From: Sabethes cyaneus
Taxonomy: Eukaryota; Arthropoda; Insecta; Diptera; Culicidae
Length of the DNA stretch: 64,000 nucleotides
Assembly: GCF_943734655.1 (NCBI RefSeq)
Contig: NC_071355.1
Coordinates: 197,221,939-197,285,938 of the forward strand
Direction: 5' to 3'
The position numbers and the translations under genes are program-made. Shown piece after piece: positions 10,501 through 20,985 of the stretch (position 1 is its first letter; each line of letters begins with the position of its first letter). The notes below the pieces were generated by a model. The model saw only the letters and a program-made list of their open reading frames with translations. It was not told the DNA's origin and did not search any database.

Positions 10501-13485
10501 CCCGTCACGAATCCAAATAAACCAGGCAAACTACGCATGGTTTGGGACGCTGCCGCAAAGGCGTTTGGAGTTTCGTTGAACTCAGCTCTACTAACCGGCC
10601 CCGACCAACTTGCTTCATTATTGTCTGTCTTGATTCTGTTCCGCGAGCACCGCATTGGTCTTACGGGAGACATTGCCGAAATGTTCCACCAAGTACGGAT
10701 TCGCGAAGTGGACCAGCACTGTCAACGGTTTTTTTGGAGAGACGAGGACGGCCAGATCGCAATATATGTCATGTGTGTCATGACCTTCGGCGCCTGCTGT
10801 TCGCCCAGTTGCGCCCAATTCGCCAAAAATACGAACGCAGACCGCTTCGAGAAGGAGTATCCAGAGGCGGTGAGAATTATTAAAGACCAACACTACGTGG
10901 ATGATATGCTGGTGAGCGTAGAGACTGATGAGCAAGCTATCACGTTAGCGCAGCAGGTGAAGTTTATACACTCACAAGGCGGGTTCGAAATTCGTAATTG
11001 GGTCAGTAATTCGCCGTATGTTCTCCAGTCGTTAGAAGGGAACAGTATATTACAGAAGAACTTAGATCTATCGTCCGGAACGACCACCGAAAAGGTACTC
11101 GGAATGTGGTGGTGTACGGAGTCGGATATATTTACCTTTAAGGTAGGATGGAAGCGATTCGATCGCGATTTGATGGAAGGACTTCGATTCCCTACAAAAA
11201 GAGAGGTTCTCAGAGTTCTTATGACAATCTTTGACCCCCTTGGTCTCATCGCACCTTTTCTAATGTTCCTGAAGGTTCTATTACAGGAAATCTGGCGCGC
11301 TAGCATTCAGTGGGATGAACAGATTACTGATGTATTATTCGCAAAATGGCGCACATGGTTACGCATTCTACCACAGGTTGAAGACGTAAAGATCCCGCGA
11401 TGCTATCGTCGGCTGACCTCAAACAGTTGCACCGACATACAGCTGCACACGTTCGTAGATGCCAGCATAAATGCTACCGCCGCCTCGTGCTACTTGCGCT
11501 TCGCTGAGGACCAGACAATTGAATGCAGTCTCGTTGCAGCGAAAACAAGGGTAAACTCGATAAAACTCAACTCAATTCCGAGGTTAGAGCTCCAAGCAGC
11601 GCTTCTAGGAACCAGGCTGTCTTTAACAGTTATTAAATCGCTATCAATATCCATCTCCAAAATTGTTTACTGGTCAGATTCAAAGGATGTCATCTGCTGG
11701 ATAAACTCCGATCATCGTCGCTACTCACCATTCGTAGCGTTCCGGATCAGCGAAATCCTGGATTCTTCGAAACCAAATCAATGGCGTTGGGTCCCAACAA
11801 AAATGAATGTCGCCGACGACGGCACAAAATGGGATAAGCTTCCCGATATGTCACCAGAGTCTAGATGGTACAATGGTCCAGAGTTCATAAGCCGCCCTGA
11901 AGAAGATTGGCCAAACCCGTTAAAGGCAGGGAGTACGACTGATACCGAACTGCGCCCTAGCATGATGACGCATTCCATCAGGACAGACCCCTTAATCGAC
12001 ATAACCAACTTTTCTACATGGAAACGGTTGCTCAACTTTGTTGCTCTCCTCTACCGGTTTCCTACAAACTGTCAGTCGAAGTCTCGAAGTCGTAGCCAGT
12101 TGCCTGCTACAAATGTTATTAGCAAAGCAGAAAACTTCTTAATCCGTCAAGCTCAGCGTGAAATTTTTCCCGACATAGTAGCCGTCTTGGAAAAACCGTC
12201 GGATAAGGCACATCGCATTATCAAAGCCAGCCCACTTTACAGATATACACCATGGTTAGATGAAGACGGACTGCTTCGAATGCGAGGGCGAATCGACGCT
12301 TGTCTACACGCCCTAACAGACTCAAAGAACCCGATAATTCTTCCTTCTACTCACCACATCACTACGCTAATTGTGAATCACTATCACGTCAAATATAATC
12401 ACCATAATCACGAAACCGTGGCCAATGAGCTGCGCCAGAAGTTCTGCATCCTAAAACTACGCAGACTCCTCTCAATGATACGTCATAACTGCCAAGTTTG
12501 CAAAAACAATCGCGTTATTCCCCACCCGCCATTAATGGCCGACCTCCCACCTGAACGACTTGATGCCTATGCTGCTCCGTTTACACACGTTGGTATAGAC
12601 TACTTTGGACCAATAGAAGTCGCAGTTGGTCGCCGAGTAGAAAAACGATGGGGAATGCTAATCACCTGTTTAACTACACGTGCGGTGCACATCGAGGTGG
12701 TACACACGCTCAGTACGAACTCGTGCATCATGGGAATAAACAACTTCAAGGCAAGAAGAGGTACACCTAGGACGATCTACAGCGACCGTGGAACGTGCTT
12801 CGTTGGGGCTAACCGCGAACTAAAAGAAAACGAAGCCGCTGCTAGGATGAACGAGTTGATGAAAGAGTTCGAATGTCCAGACACAACATGGAAATTCATT
12901 ACCCCAGCCTCACCGCATATGGGTGGGAGCTGGGAACGAATGGTGGCCATTGTCAAGAAGAACCTCAAGCAATTGCATCCATCACCAAGACCAAATGACG
13001 AAGTTCTACGTAACCTGCTTACTGAGATTGAGCATACCATAAACGCGAGACCACTGACGCACGTTCCGATCGATAATGAATCAGCACCAGCGCTAACCCC
13101 GAACCACTTTCTACAGATGTCGTCCAATGGAACCAAACCTATCTCGGCTCTTAACGACAACGGTTCCTATTTGGGTCAAAGCTACAAGATCTCACAACAA
13201 ATAGCAGATAGATTCTGGAAGCGTTGGGTCAACGAGTACCTTCCAGAAATAACGCGTCGCACAAAGTGGTACTCTCACACCAAACCTATTTCCATCGGTG
13301 ACATCGTAGTAATCGTCGACCCTAAGTCACCTAGAAACTGTTGGCCGAAGGGCATTATTATTGGAACGATTCCTGGAAAAGACGGACAAATCAGATCCGC
13401 CACCGTAAAGACAGCAGTAGGCGGAGTCTACGAGCGCGCGGTGGCCAACCTAGCAGTACTGGATGTACGATGCGTCGAGAAGTAA
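7600..13485 (+). CDS. BEL/Pao gag-pol polyprotein, 1961 aa, intact
   Basis: A single frame from ATG 7600 to TAA 13483-13485 encodes the capsid and enzyme precursor of a BEL/Pao retrotransposon. Domains in order: a PHD-type zinc finger (C33, C36, C47, C50, H55, C58, C72, C75, with W70); a coiled, Lys/Glu-rich stretch near 185-215; the DUF1759 gag core from about 323 (LPQFSGHPKEWP) to 465; a Cys/His cluster from C544 to about 608; an aspartic protease with FLDDGSALTLL near 680; reverse transcriptase with GDIAEMFHQV near 1024 and YVDD at about 1099-1102; RNase H with FVDAS near 1287, LELQAALL near 1329 and WSDSKD near 1360; an integrase zinc region near 1586-1637 and catalytic D1667, D1729 and E1779; and a DUF5641-type tail (about 1870-1955). 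All catalytic residues are present, with no stop or frameshift. Confidence 0.97.
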   Translation: MSGRGRSSKTRDAKASDIVGVGERDESNPGQSCQMCRGDDNDEMVMCDICLKWHHFKCAGVTQEIENQPWSCFKCENAMKRSGTRSNASDSLLIVGGATKKQPRAVHLSKDLPAVKQPAPVMSVNTKEKENKLSKATSSKYIPTNTIVSIAESLVSEKAPSVRSHATNRSSQAIAKLKLMKLEEEQKLQAKILEQEKTYMEKRYKLLEEMIVESSSAASSTSKVEKWIESHVNHNDEPLTLKPTMHSSEKPELAYEREAVSERDDLSHSCGTSAIPPKENVCGSHGPTASQRRITSNSMNPYHQSDQLTRRQLAARSAISKDLPQFSGHPKEWPLFISAFNSTTGMCGYTNDENLFRLQKCLKGSAFTTVQSLLTHPSNVPRILTTLQMRFGQPEAIILSLIDEISTLPIIKENQLHLLVEYAISVQNFCATVDACGMEDYMYNVELLRRLVDKLPASIKLDWGRYRLSLPRVNLATFSNWIYPLAEAANAVSFSSSNSFKADGNENHGERKRGNTFINSHSETLSQECHTTSSSSANKSSDVCLVCKGACKAIDQCSRFLEFTRDSRWSVVKEYNLCRRCLRRHHGGCQTKPCGTNGCTYRHHPLLHNDQKSSPPITPPPSDMATNILPHRGREVENNSGGSALHGCLTHQNKSSDTLFRYLPVTLQGKNHSIRTYAFLDDGSALTLLDDELAKQLELDGATKPLCLHWTGGTQRREAESRTVDLKISGMHNGSKSFTIKGARTVQDLMLPHQTMSIGELSQTYPHLHGLPIASYENIQPRILIGLKDQHLSMVLKCREGKPNEPLAVKTRLGWTICGDKSQDDASSPVHSVLHICPCEVHTDECLHNAMKEYFALDSIGIMRQPDPLLSAEDQRAQLLLRSLTRRIDNRYETGLLWRHDNVRLPNSQTMALRRYHCLEKRMQKDRDLAECLQQKMKDYLSKGYIRKMTETELKQRHDRIWYLPIFPVTNPNKPGKLRMVWDAAAKAFGVSLNSALLTGPDQLASLLSVLILFREHRIGLTGDIAEMFHQVRIREVDQHCQRFFWRDEDGQIAIYVMCVMTFGACCSPSCAQFAKNTNADRFEKEYPEAVRIIKDQHYVDDMLVSVETDEQAITLAQQVKFIHSQGGFEIRNWVSNSPYVLQSLEGNSILQKNLDLSSGTTTEKVLGMWWCTESDIFTFKVGWKRFDRDLMEGLRFPTKREVLRVLMTIFDPLGLIAPFLMFLKVLLQEIWRASIQWDEQITDVLFAKWRTWLRILPQVEDVKIPRCYRRLTSNSCTDIQLHTFVDASINATAASCYLRFAEDQTIECSLVAAKTRVNSIKLNSIPRLELQAALLGTRLSLTVIKSLSISISKIVYWSDSKDVICWINSDHRRYSPFVAFRISEILDSSKPNQWRWVPTKMNVADDGTKWDKLPDMSPESRWYNGPEFISRPEEDWPNPLKAGSTTDTELRPSMMTHSIRTDPLIDITNFSTWKRLLNFVALLYRFPTNCQSKSRSRSQLPATNVISKAENFLIRQAQREIFPDIVAVLEKPSDKAHRIIKASPLYRYTPWLDEDGLLRMRGRIDACLHALTDSKNPIILPSTHHITTLIVNHYHVKYNHHNHETVANELRQKFCILKLRRLLSMIRHNCQVCKNNRVIPHPPLMADLPPERLDAYAAPFTHVGIDYFGPIEVAVGRRVEKRWGMLITCLTTRAVHIEVVHTLSTNSCIMGINNFKARRGTPRTIYSDRGTCFVGANRELKENEAAARMNELMKEFECPDTTWKFITPASPHMGGSWERMVAIVKKNLKQLHPSPRPNDEVLRNLLTEIEHTINARPLTHVPIDNESAPALTPNHFLQMSSNGTKPISALNDNGSYLGQSYKISQQIADRFWKRWVNEYLPEITRRTKWYSHTKPISIGDIVVIVDPKSPRNCWPKGIIIGTIPGKDGQIRSATVKTAVGGVYERAVANLAVLDVRCVEK

Positions 13486-13507
13486 GCCGATCCTAGTCGG
13501 CGTACGT

Positions 13508-13515
13508 GGGGGGAG
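13508..13515 (+). promoter_or_regulatory. Polypurine tract for plus-strand priming
   Basis: GGGGGGAG lies directly against the TG that starts the 3' LTR and 22 bp after the stop codon. Its place and composition match the polypurine tract of LTR retrotransposons. Confidence 0.8.
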
Positions 13516-14166
13516 TGTCACGTGTTATACTCGATGAGCGCACCTCCCATCCAATTTACCACTCACACTAGTGATAAGTCATATCAGCGTACCTCAAACC
13601 ATAAAACAATCATCCAGGCATCTGTCAAATCCACATAGTAGATGAAAAGTGATACTGAATAGGCGCCAAACACGTTAATTCTTCTTCTATCATAAAACCA
13701 GATTTTGCGTTAATAAGTTTAATACGAGAGGTCAAGTTCAACTAAGTTGCCCCATATTAAGTTATAAGCTTAACAGTTGTACCATCAAACATAACCCAGA
13801 AGCCAGCCTAAGGCTATCTACTGTTGTACCCATTGTATGACCGTTAGTTAATCGAAACTGTTTAATACCACCGAGGTCATCGACCCAGTCTTAACAGACT
13901 TACCGATAGCAACCGTTGAGGTACTGTACGCAGTCTAGTATCCCGTAATTTAGCATATTGCGTACGGGATTTACGAAACGGAAACTAAACGTGAGTTTGA
14001 ACAACCTTAAACCAACTAACTTAGTAATAAGATCCCAAAATTATGCATTGTACTAATTTAATTTCGATCACACACAGGAATATTATAATCCTGCTTCATA
14101 CCATTGCACATGTGAGCGATTATAATAACGGAAAGAAATTCCCTTCGGTTGCGACATTAAGCAACA
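13516..14166 (+). repeat. 3' LTR of the BEL element (651 bp)
   Basis: Same length as the 5' LTR and no base difference seen by eye. It is followed directly by the GAGAG target duplication at 14167-14171. Confidence 0.95.
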
Positions 14167-14171
14167 GAGAG

Positions 14172-16057
14172 ATTATATGTTTGTTTATTATAAGCAGGAG
14201 TCTTCTATAAACTTTTAAAAGATTTTTTTGGAAGGGAAGACAATTAACTATAAGCCTTTTTTTCTTAAAAATCGAATGAGACACTTTGTAAGTATGACTG
14301 TCACGCGATTTCAACAATTTAATGATCCAATTTACTTTCAACCTGAAGTTGAAGAAGTATTTGATCCAGCACAGCAGCAAGCTAACGTCGTCTCGTGCCC
14401 GCACAATCACTTCGTCAATACCGTAAGTCCTTGCAAGCTCTTGAAATATAATAACAATAACAATAATTCATCGGTCAACCACGTGACCGGATCCCGCATT
14501 GGGTCGACCATTGAAAACTACCTGTTTTATCGCAGTGGACTGCCTGCAGCGGTTGATCCTCGTGTACTATTCATTCTCCTCTGGCTGTCGGTTGCCTTGG
14601 ATGCATTGCATGCAGAGTGGTCACATTTTCTTCTCGCGGGATTTGCAATTTATTTTCAGTCCCAAGCGTTAGCAGTCCCAATGCCGAGCCGGCCAGCCGG
14701 CCGTAACTGGTAGTTTTAAAAGTAAAGTCGAGAACTCCTAAAGTGCAGGAGAAAACTTGACTTCGCGGTCAGTCGACGAACGACGACGACGAGAATCCCC
14801 TCGAGCCAGCAATTAACGCCACCAAAGATCACCTCTTCGCGAGGAAACACTGACACAGATTGTTGGTATCTCGTGTACTGCTGTAGCAGACAGCTTAAAT
14901 CGGTTGAATATACGATTGTCTGGATACGAATGGCATGACAGAGTGTTTTTTTCTCCACCGGCAGACCGGCTGTCTGATCTTTTGACAGTCATTAATTCTG
15001 TTCGAGTGAATGCGAATTGAGCATTGGAGTGGAGTGAAGAAGTGCATTTGCACTTGTTTTCCTCTTTCGCCGCCTTCGGAGGATATTATGTTGTACGGTG
15101 AATAATAACGTCAGACATGATAGGAAAAGAGGACGGAAAAATCTCGCGGGCTCGACTCGAGACCGTAGACAGAAAACCTCGTCAGCCACCGAGACGACAC
15201 GGCAGATGATCGTGCGGTGGTGGATTGCAGACAAACCTTGCCCTGTGCTGTACCACTACAGCCGGTGAAGCCTATGGAGTAATTTCTGGGTCAACAGGGC
15301 AGGTCTCAGGGATGTGATCTTTTCCTTTTTCGGAAGCCAGTTTCCCTGAGTAATTGAGGTGTTTACCAGTAATGAGACATAGGACGTCAATGGTTGTGAA
15401 AAGCTTTCATATTTCTAAAGCCATGCAATCATGTGTCGACTAAGACAATATCAATATTTGACTGACATTCTAACTGGTTAATGGTTAGTAAATAAATAAC
15501 CGTAACGCAACATTATTTAATTCAACGATACTGCGTTTTTCGCTTTGGGAGGAAACTCGGAGATCTAAACGTCACATTGTGTAACTTTAATGAGCCGTTC
15601 GTTCTCGGGAGCGAAAGTTGCGCCATTGCACCTCGGTCGACTGTTTGTTTTGCCTCAAACACCAACAGATTGATGACGGTGTTGACGACGTCTGGCTGGA
15701 TCGATCGGTTTAGCCTGCATGAGCTGGTTAACGTGATTGATTGAAGCATAAATGAACCTACCCGGCGGACCGACATCGCCGGTGTGGTGTCACCAGCAAG
15801 CAAGCCAGTAAACTGGATATTGTGCGTTGTTATGTTAGACATGCAATCACACAAGCAGTGTTTATTTTAAGTCTGCTCTGGCTGAATGCCGCCAAATGCC
15901 GCTGGCTGTTTTTGTTTTGAATTTTCCGCGGAAATGAAAATAAATGAACTGAAGTTGGATTGCGCTTCGGAGCGTAAATTAAAAGAAACACTGATGAAAG
16001 TTTAACTAGTTTTTGATAGTGGCAAAGAACAATGATGATTTTCATAGAACTTCAACT
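14172..16057. other. Unassigned DNA, partly GC-richer
   Basis: The part at 14380-15300 is less AT-rich than its surroundings and holds a 161-codon plus-strand frame (14228-14713) with a run of Asn codons and a hydrophobic segment. It has no recognisable domain and its start lies in low-complexity DNA, so it is not called. An untranslated exon or regulatory region is possible. Confidence 0.4.
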
Positions 16058-16299
16058 GGTCGGCGTTAAATCAGACCGAACCAAGTTGCAAAATTTAAAA
16101 AATGAGTTAATGACACAATAAAGAATTTTCTAAACTACATTTTACTCTAATCAGACTACATATATATTGCAAACAGTTAGAGCTATGAGAAGAATTCGAA
16201 CGATTGATAGGTATAAACCATACAGAGCAGCAAACTTTGAACGCGTTTTTCTCGAAATCAGACTTTTGTCATTTGGTTCGGTCTGACTTAACACCGACC
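16058..16299. mobile_element. MITE family M1, copy 1 (242 bp)
   Basis: The ends are inverted repeats: GGTCGGCGTTAAATCAGACC on the left and the complement of GGTCGGTGTTAAGTCAGACC on the right. A 4-bp direct repeat AACT flanks it (16054-16057, 16300-16303). A second copy at 49332-49578 shares the ends and most of the inside, for example GAACGCGTTTTTCTCGAAAT. The superfamily is not clear from a 4-bp duplication alone. Confidence 0.85.
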
Positions 16300-16404
16300 A
16301 ACTGTGACTCAACATCGGAATAGAAAATCAGTGCATAGGTACTTCGTATTTTTTTAAATACTTATTTAATTGCAACAAGGTCTTTGCCAAAAAATATTAT
16401 TTAC

Positions 16405-16505
16405 TAGTTGACCCGACAAACTTCGTATTGCCACAAATTAAACTGTGCTATACATAAATAATTAATCTCGGATGATCTTTGTCACAATCTCGAGTTTTAC
16501 AAGTT
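16405..16505 (-). repeat. Dispersed repeat, 3' end, second copy
   Basis: The reverse complement matches 1365-1458, starting at ACTAGTTGACCCGACAAACT and running through TTCGTATTGCCACAAATTAA and GGATGATCTTTGTCACAATC. Confidence 0.6.
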
Positions 16506-17239
16506 TCTGAGGAGTTTAACCTTAGATGATTCATTTTGGCAGTTACGTAACTATGGAAGCATGGGTAATTTAATATACAAATTTTCAATTTTGTGAATAT
16601 GGTGAATAAGGTATCACAGAACAATTCTACTTCTTTTTATCACGGAAGAACACAAGAATTCCCCTCTGATATGGAAATATATATCAATTTTCATTCACTA
16701 GCCACTTTGCATTTTGCTTCTAATTTCAGCATATGGTGCTCTATTTACACTACTACCAATGTGTGAGGCAGTTGCGTCTGAAACTCTTCTATCGTGTTGA
16801 CATAGCTAGTATTTGAGTGACAACTACTTGCTTCTGGTGCTAGTGTACATGCACGACTCAATTATACACTAGGGCCAGCAGCAAGCTGTTGTCACTGCAA
16901 AATTAGTTATCTTCAATGAGCCGACATGTAGGCAATACCGACAAGTTATCCATCGGTCTCTCTTTTGATCTGTTTTTGAAAGACATCTAATCCCTGTGCA
17001 GGCTTTTTCGGCCTGTCGGATTTAAACAACACAGACACCACTATAGAAAATAGGCCCAATTTAGCCGCAGCGACTTCATCATTTCTCGTGACTGTAGGTC
17101 AAATTCAGTAGCGTTTCATTAAGACCAAAATACACGCCGATATTCAGTAAATATTATTCTATCAACTGGTATATAAATCTTGTCTCGAATAAATATATTT
17201 TCAACGCAATTCCTGAATATTGTTCAGGCTACCGCTTAA
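16506..17239. other. Unassigned DNA
   Basis: AT-rich, no supported gene, and no match to the other repeats in this window. Confidence 0.5.
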
Positions 17240-17560
17240 TGGGCTGAAAATACCCTCCCGTACCCTATTTTAGAGCAGTAGCTCCTGTACAGATAAGTGA
17301 CTCTTTGGTTATGGCGAAGGCGAAAGTCGGTCTGTTGAAAGCACTGTTCCACTTTGTGAAAGCTATTCTTCGGCTATAAGGTCCTTGGGGGCTGATTCGA
17401 CTACTGTGCTGGTTTGGATCAAACCCGATCACCGGCGATATCGATAGTGTGTCGGCCCCACCTCCTAAGGTGGGAGAAATACTATCGAAAACTGAGCCGT
17501 CGAAATTTCGTGAATACCGTCGAAGAAGAATACGCCATACGACTTGCTTAAAGATGCCTT
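17240..17560 (+). pseudogene. Old BEL/Pao RNase H fragment
   Basis: Broken frames read as the RNase H part of a BEL/Pao polyprotein: MAKAKVGLLKAL near 17310, DSTTVLVWIKPDHRRYR at about 17395-17446, then VGEILSKTEPSKFR after a frame change. The intact copy at 7600-13485 has the matching stretches in the same order (CSLVAAKTRVNSIKL, WSDSKDVICWINSDHRRYS, ISEILDSSKPNQWR). Residues differ widely, so this is another, much older lineage. The sequence between the motifs holds a stop and frame shifts. Confidence 0.7.
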
Positions 17561-18359
17561 CCATTGCAAGTTTACATTGCATTTACATTAGAGGCCGAGT
17601 AACTGTTGTGAACAAGCTCAAGCAGCGGTTCCACAGGTTGGGTACAGTCGTCGAAAAGATAGGGTACGTTGCTGCTTCGTCGTAATTGCCTATTTCCGTC
17701 CTATCCAACACAAATTATTGAAAAATCAGCATTTTTATGACACACAATGCAAAACTAGTTATTCCCTAATATTTTAGTTTGTTGTCTATCATACTCGATG
17801 AATCAAATGAGCTGAGATCTATTTAAATGCTTCTTATCATTAAAGAAGTCCTACCTTTTTTTCGTGCGATGAAGAAGAAAATGTCGACTAATCGTTTTAA
17901 TTTCCATCATTCATAAATGAAAATAACTCATGCAAGGCATTGTCGTTATTCTACAGCCAGGAAAACTTGCCTGACCTGCAAAAATTTTGCAGAATAACAT
18001 TTGTCATGCCGTACTACACAAGTACATGCACGTTAGCTTCGTAAACATTGTTGTGATTTTTAGTTTAGGACGATGAAAAATTTTGATGGACGGATTTTAA
18101 AACGGTACGACGAATTTAAGAAATGAAGTCAGTTGCGTAATTTCAATAATATGCTTTAATAATCGCTTTTCAGTGATTTCAAAGTGCGATCCGGAAGATA
18201 AGTGTGTTTTAGTCAAATCAGCACAAGAACTTTTGGAGTATTACTTTACTTACTACGACGGGAATTAGAAATAAACCCTAGCTAAGAAATTCCGATACTG
18301 CAAGGAAGACGAAGCTGATTGCTCCTAGGATGGAACCTTTGATTAGATTAAGGCGGTTA
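17561..18359. other. Unassigned DNA
   Basis: No domain or repeat match was found. The first part may still belong to the decayed BEL relic. Confidence 0.4.
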
Positions 18360-18800
18360 TCGTCAAGCAACGAAGAGTGTGTGTGTATGTGTGTGTTTTT
18401 TTTGTTTGTTATTTTGGCAATGTTTTGACCTCTTTTCACCGTATTTTTGTCGTTTGGCATCTTAATTTTATCGTATTTCTGCATACTTGTCATCACTTTT
18501 TCGTCATCTTCGTCGTATTTTTATCTTCTATTTGCTGATTTTTCGTCATTTTTACCAATCTCTCTGTCGTATTTTGTCGTTTTTTCATGATTTGCCATTT
18601 GTTCCTTGTGTTTTGGCCTCTCTTTTGATATTTTAGTTATCTTTGCTGTCAATTCTACTGTTTGTTGCTTTTATTTGTTTTACATGTTGCCATTTTTTTC
18701 CATTTGTTACTGTGTTTTTCTCTTTTTTCCATTTTTTTCGAAGTCGTGTTATTTTTTGACAATAAAAATGTTATTTTTGCTGCCGTTTTGTCGCACTCTT
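18360..18800 (+). repeat. T-rich cryptically simple tract, part 1
   Basis: The + strand consists largely of short T-runs separated by CGTC, CGTA or CATC words (for example TTTTCGTCATTTTT, TCGTATTTTTATC). There is no fixed period, so it is low complexity rather than a satellite. A (GT)n-like stretch starts it near 18379. Confidence 0.6.
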
Positions 18801-19059
18801 GTTGTAGGAACGTGAACTGCGAACAACCTCAACTTAACGAAGCCGTCTAATTTCACGCCGCTACTACACGAAAATTTGATGAACCAACCTACACACTTAT
18901 AACTACAATCGAATTGTATCTCTTACTCTTATCACACGCTATCAATAAAATCACTTTCAATTTGTTACTCGCCTGATCAACACGATTTTTGCGATCCGTC
19001 CGATCCGATTGCTGCAAAGCACAATACTGTCTTATCGTACTTTTATCGTCTTGCTGTCT

Positions 19060-19218
19060 TATGTTCGTCATGTTTTCATCCTCTTTTCTTAAATGTTTTT
19101 TCGCCTTTTTAATTGTCATTTTTGTAGCTTTTTCGCTGTTTTGGCGTCTTTTTGTCGTATTATCATCGTATTTTGATGTTATTTCATTAACTTTTCATCG
19201 TATTTTTCTTATCGTTTC
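19060..19218 (+). repeat. T-rich cryptically simple tract, part 2
   Basis: Same composition and words as 18360-18800 (TTTTTGTCGTATTATCATCG and similar). The two parts are separated by about 260 bp of ordinary sequence, as if one tract had been interrupted. Confidence 0.55.
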
Positions 19219-19248
19219 ATTATTATTGACAAAGAACATTCACATCTA

Positions 19249-19444
19249 GCCCGGGTGCTAATTCCGTTATCGAAATTTGACCTTCTGTTTATTATTCGAC
19301 AGACTTCGCAACCAGCTGTTAGAATACAGGACAGTGCGGGGTCAGTGCTACGATCCTATTGACTCTAACAGCCTCTCCCGAGATTCGAACATACGACGAC
19401 TGGCTTATTAGATCAGCGTCTTACCTCGAGGTCAACTGGGAGGC
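19249..19444 (-). mobile_element. tRNA-derived SINE, copy 1 (196 bp)
   Basis: A perfect 14-bp target duplication, AACATTCACATCTA, flanks it (19235-19248 and 19445-19458). On the minus strand the head holds a polymerase III B-box-like GTTCGAATCTCGG, followed by TGTTAGAGTCAATAGGATCG and an end near AACAGAAGGTCAAATTT. Related copies lie at 20802-20985 and 26366-26535. Confidence 0.85.
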
Positions 19445-19458
19445 AACATTCACATCTA

Positions 19459-20801
19459 TCGCAATATAAAATCGTATTAGAAACTGTTAAAATATGCGAA
19501 GAAATAGAATCGAAAATATGTCGCCTTTTTACCGCACTACAATCAGAAAAATACCAGTATTTTTATAAATGTGAACATACTACGGTTAGAGAGGGAAATT
19601 CTAAAAGTGAAGGATATCATGTCATCAACAGAAATATGTAGCGACAGTATGGTAATATTAACGTAAATCCTGTTAAATTCACTATTCATTAGAGAAAACC
19701 CTCTTAGTAAACCAAAAATTTTATATCAATGTATGAAAATCATCTTGAATATCTCTAAACAAAATCGAAGTCGTACACAAAGCTTATTATATCACACCCA
19801 TTATATTCAATCGTACAACTGATTCGCATACGATTTTCATCACAGAGTTGTATAGCATTATGGAACTAATCATGTTGAGTCGGATCTCATCGTATACAAA
19901 TACTTATGAATGTGAATTGTTTACACATAATCTGCAGTTCGTATATCTACGCCAGAGTAGTACGCATATGCTGGTTTCGTGCAACTAATGCGATTTTTCT
20001 ATATATATATATATATATCAGTACATATTTCTCATCTGTTACTTTGATATGCGTACGAAAATGTTAGCTGGGCTTTTTACAATTCTGTTCTTTTATTTCT
20101 CTTAAAAGAACTCTATAAGAATCTTTCATGTCGGCTCTTGAAGAATACAATTATGCCACAGACCCCAAGGGATACTCCTGTTGTAAGACGATATTTGGGA
20201 ATGGCGATCATAGGTGGTGCTAGTGGTCTAGAAAAAGGTGTGTGACGATTAGTTTACTACATGTAGCGTACTCGGAATTTTTGTAAGTAAGAACAATTTT
20301 CACCTTTTTTTCGAGGTTTAATGGTTTGCATTTACGCCACTGGTTACCAACAGTAAGATGCATATTTTACCAACCGATCTATCCACTATTCTGTTCACTG
20401 TCCGAACAGTAACATCAGGCTCCGTAGTTTGATTGTGGTAGAAATAGGAGAACGGAATCGATCCAAGAAGTAACCCGGTAAGTAGCTGCAGATCAACAAG
20501 ATCATCTGAACATTGAGTTCGGGGTGACGAATATAAGTAGCACTCGGCGTTTGTTAAAAAGTCGTAATGTCTCGTAAGAGGCTGTCGATTCTCCCAGAAC
20601 CTGATGTAGATGGTCTACACTGATCATACTGCAGCCTCCCAGACGCCACCGAAATGCGGTGCTCCGGGTGGTTTGTATTTCCATTCTATTCCTTCTTTTG
20701 CACATTATTTAGCAATTATTTGATAATGTTCTTTCTAAGGGTTTATTACGGCTAGTTGGTTCCAAGATGCGGCTGACAGAAACTGTTACAGTAACCATAT
20801 T
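19459..20801. other. Unassigned DNA
   Basis: AT-rich, with a short (AT)n run near 20000-20019. Nothing else supported. Confidence 0.5.
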
Positions 20802-20985
20802 GTTCAGCCTCCCAGCTGGTTTGAAGATACAATACTGGTCTAACAAACCGTCGGTTCGAATCTTCGCCTCTAGGAGAGGCTGTAACAATCAAGATGGATC
20901 ATAGCACTAGTTTCTGAATATTCCTATACTCTAGCAGCTGGCTTTAAAATCTGTCAAATAAGAACAAACAAAACAGAAGGTTTCA
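20802..20985 (+). mobile_element. tRNA-derived SINE, copy 2 (degenerate)
   Basis: The order of blocks matches the SINE at 19249-19444: GCCTCCCAGCTGG, then GTCGGTTCGAATCTTCGCC (B-box-like), GAGAGGCTGTAACAATC, CTCTAGCAGCTGGCTT and AACAGAAGG. No target duplication could be seen, so the ends are approximate. Confidence 0.65.

Larger units (their letters stand above)
6895..14166 (+). mobile_element. Complete BEL/Pao LTR retrotransposon, 7272 bp
   Basis: Two 651-bp direct repeats (6895-7545 and 13516-14166), each starting TGTCACGTG and ending AAGCAACA (TG...CA), enclose one 1961-codon gag-pol frame. The 5-bp target duplication GAGAG flanks the element at 6890-6894 and 14167-14171. The LTRs showed no difference on reading side by side, so the insertion is recent. 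A purine tract, GGGGGGAG, touches the 3' LTR. The leader between the 5' LTR and the ATG is only 54 nt and has no TGG, the usual start of a tRNA primer-binding site. No envelope-like frame follows pol. The copy looks structurally complete. Confidence 0.97.

Noticed and set aside
10618..11306. Minus-strand frames of 105 and 137 codons within the BEL pol region
   Set aside because: Shadows of the strongly biased gag-pol frame on the other strand.
14228..14713. 161-codon plus-strand frame after the BEL element
   Set aside because: No domain, contains an Asn run from an ATA/AAT repeat, and nothing supports its start or expression. An envelope gene was considered and rejected: it lies outside the 3' LTR.
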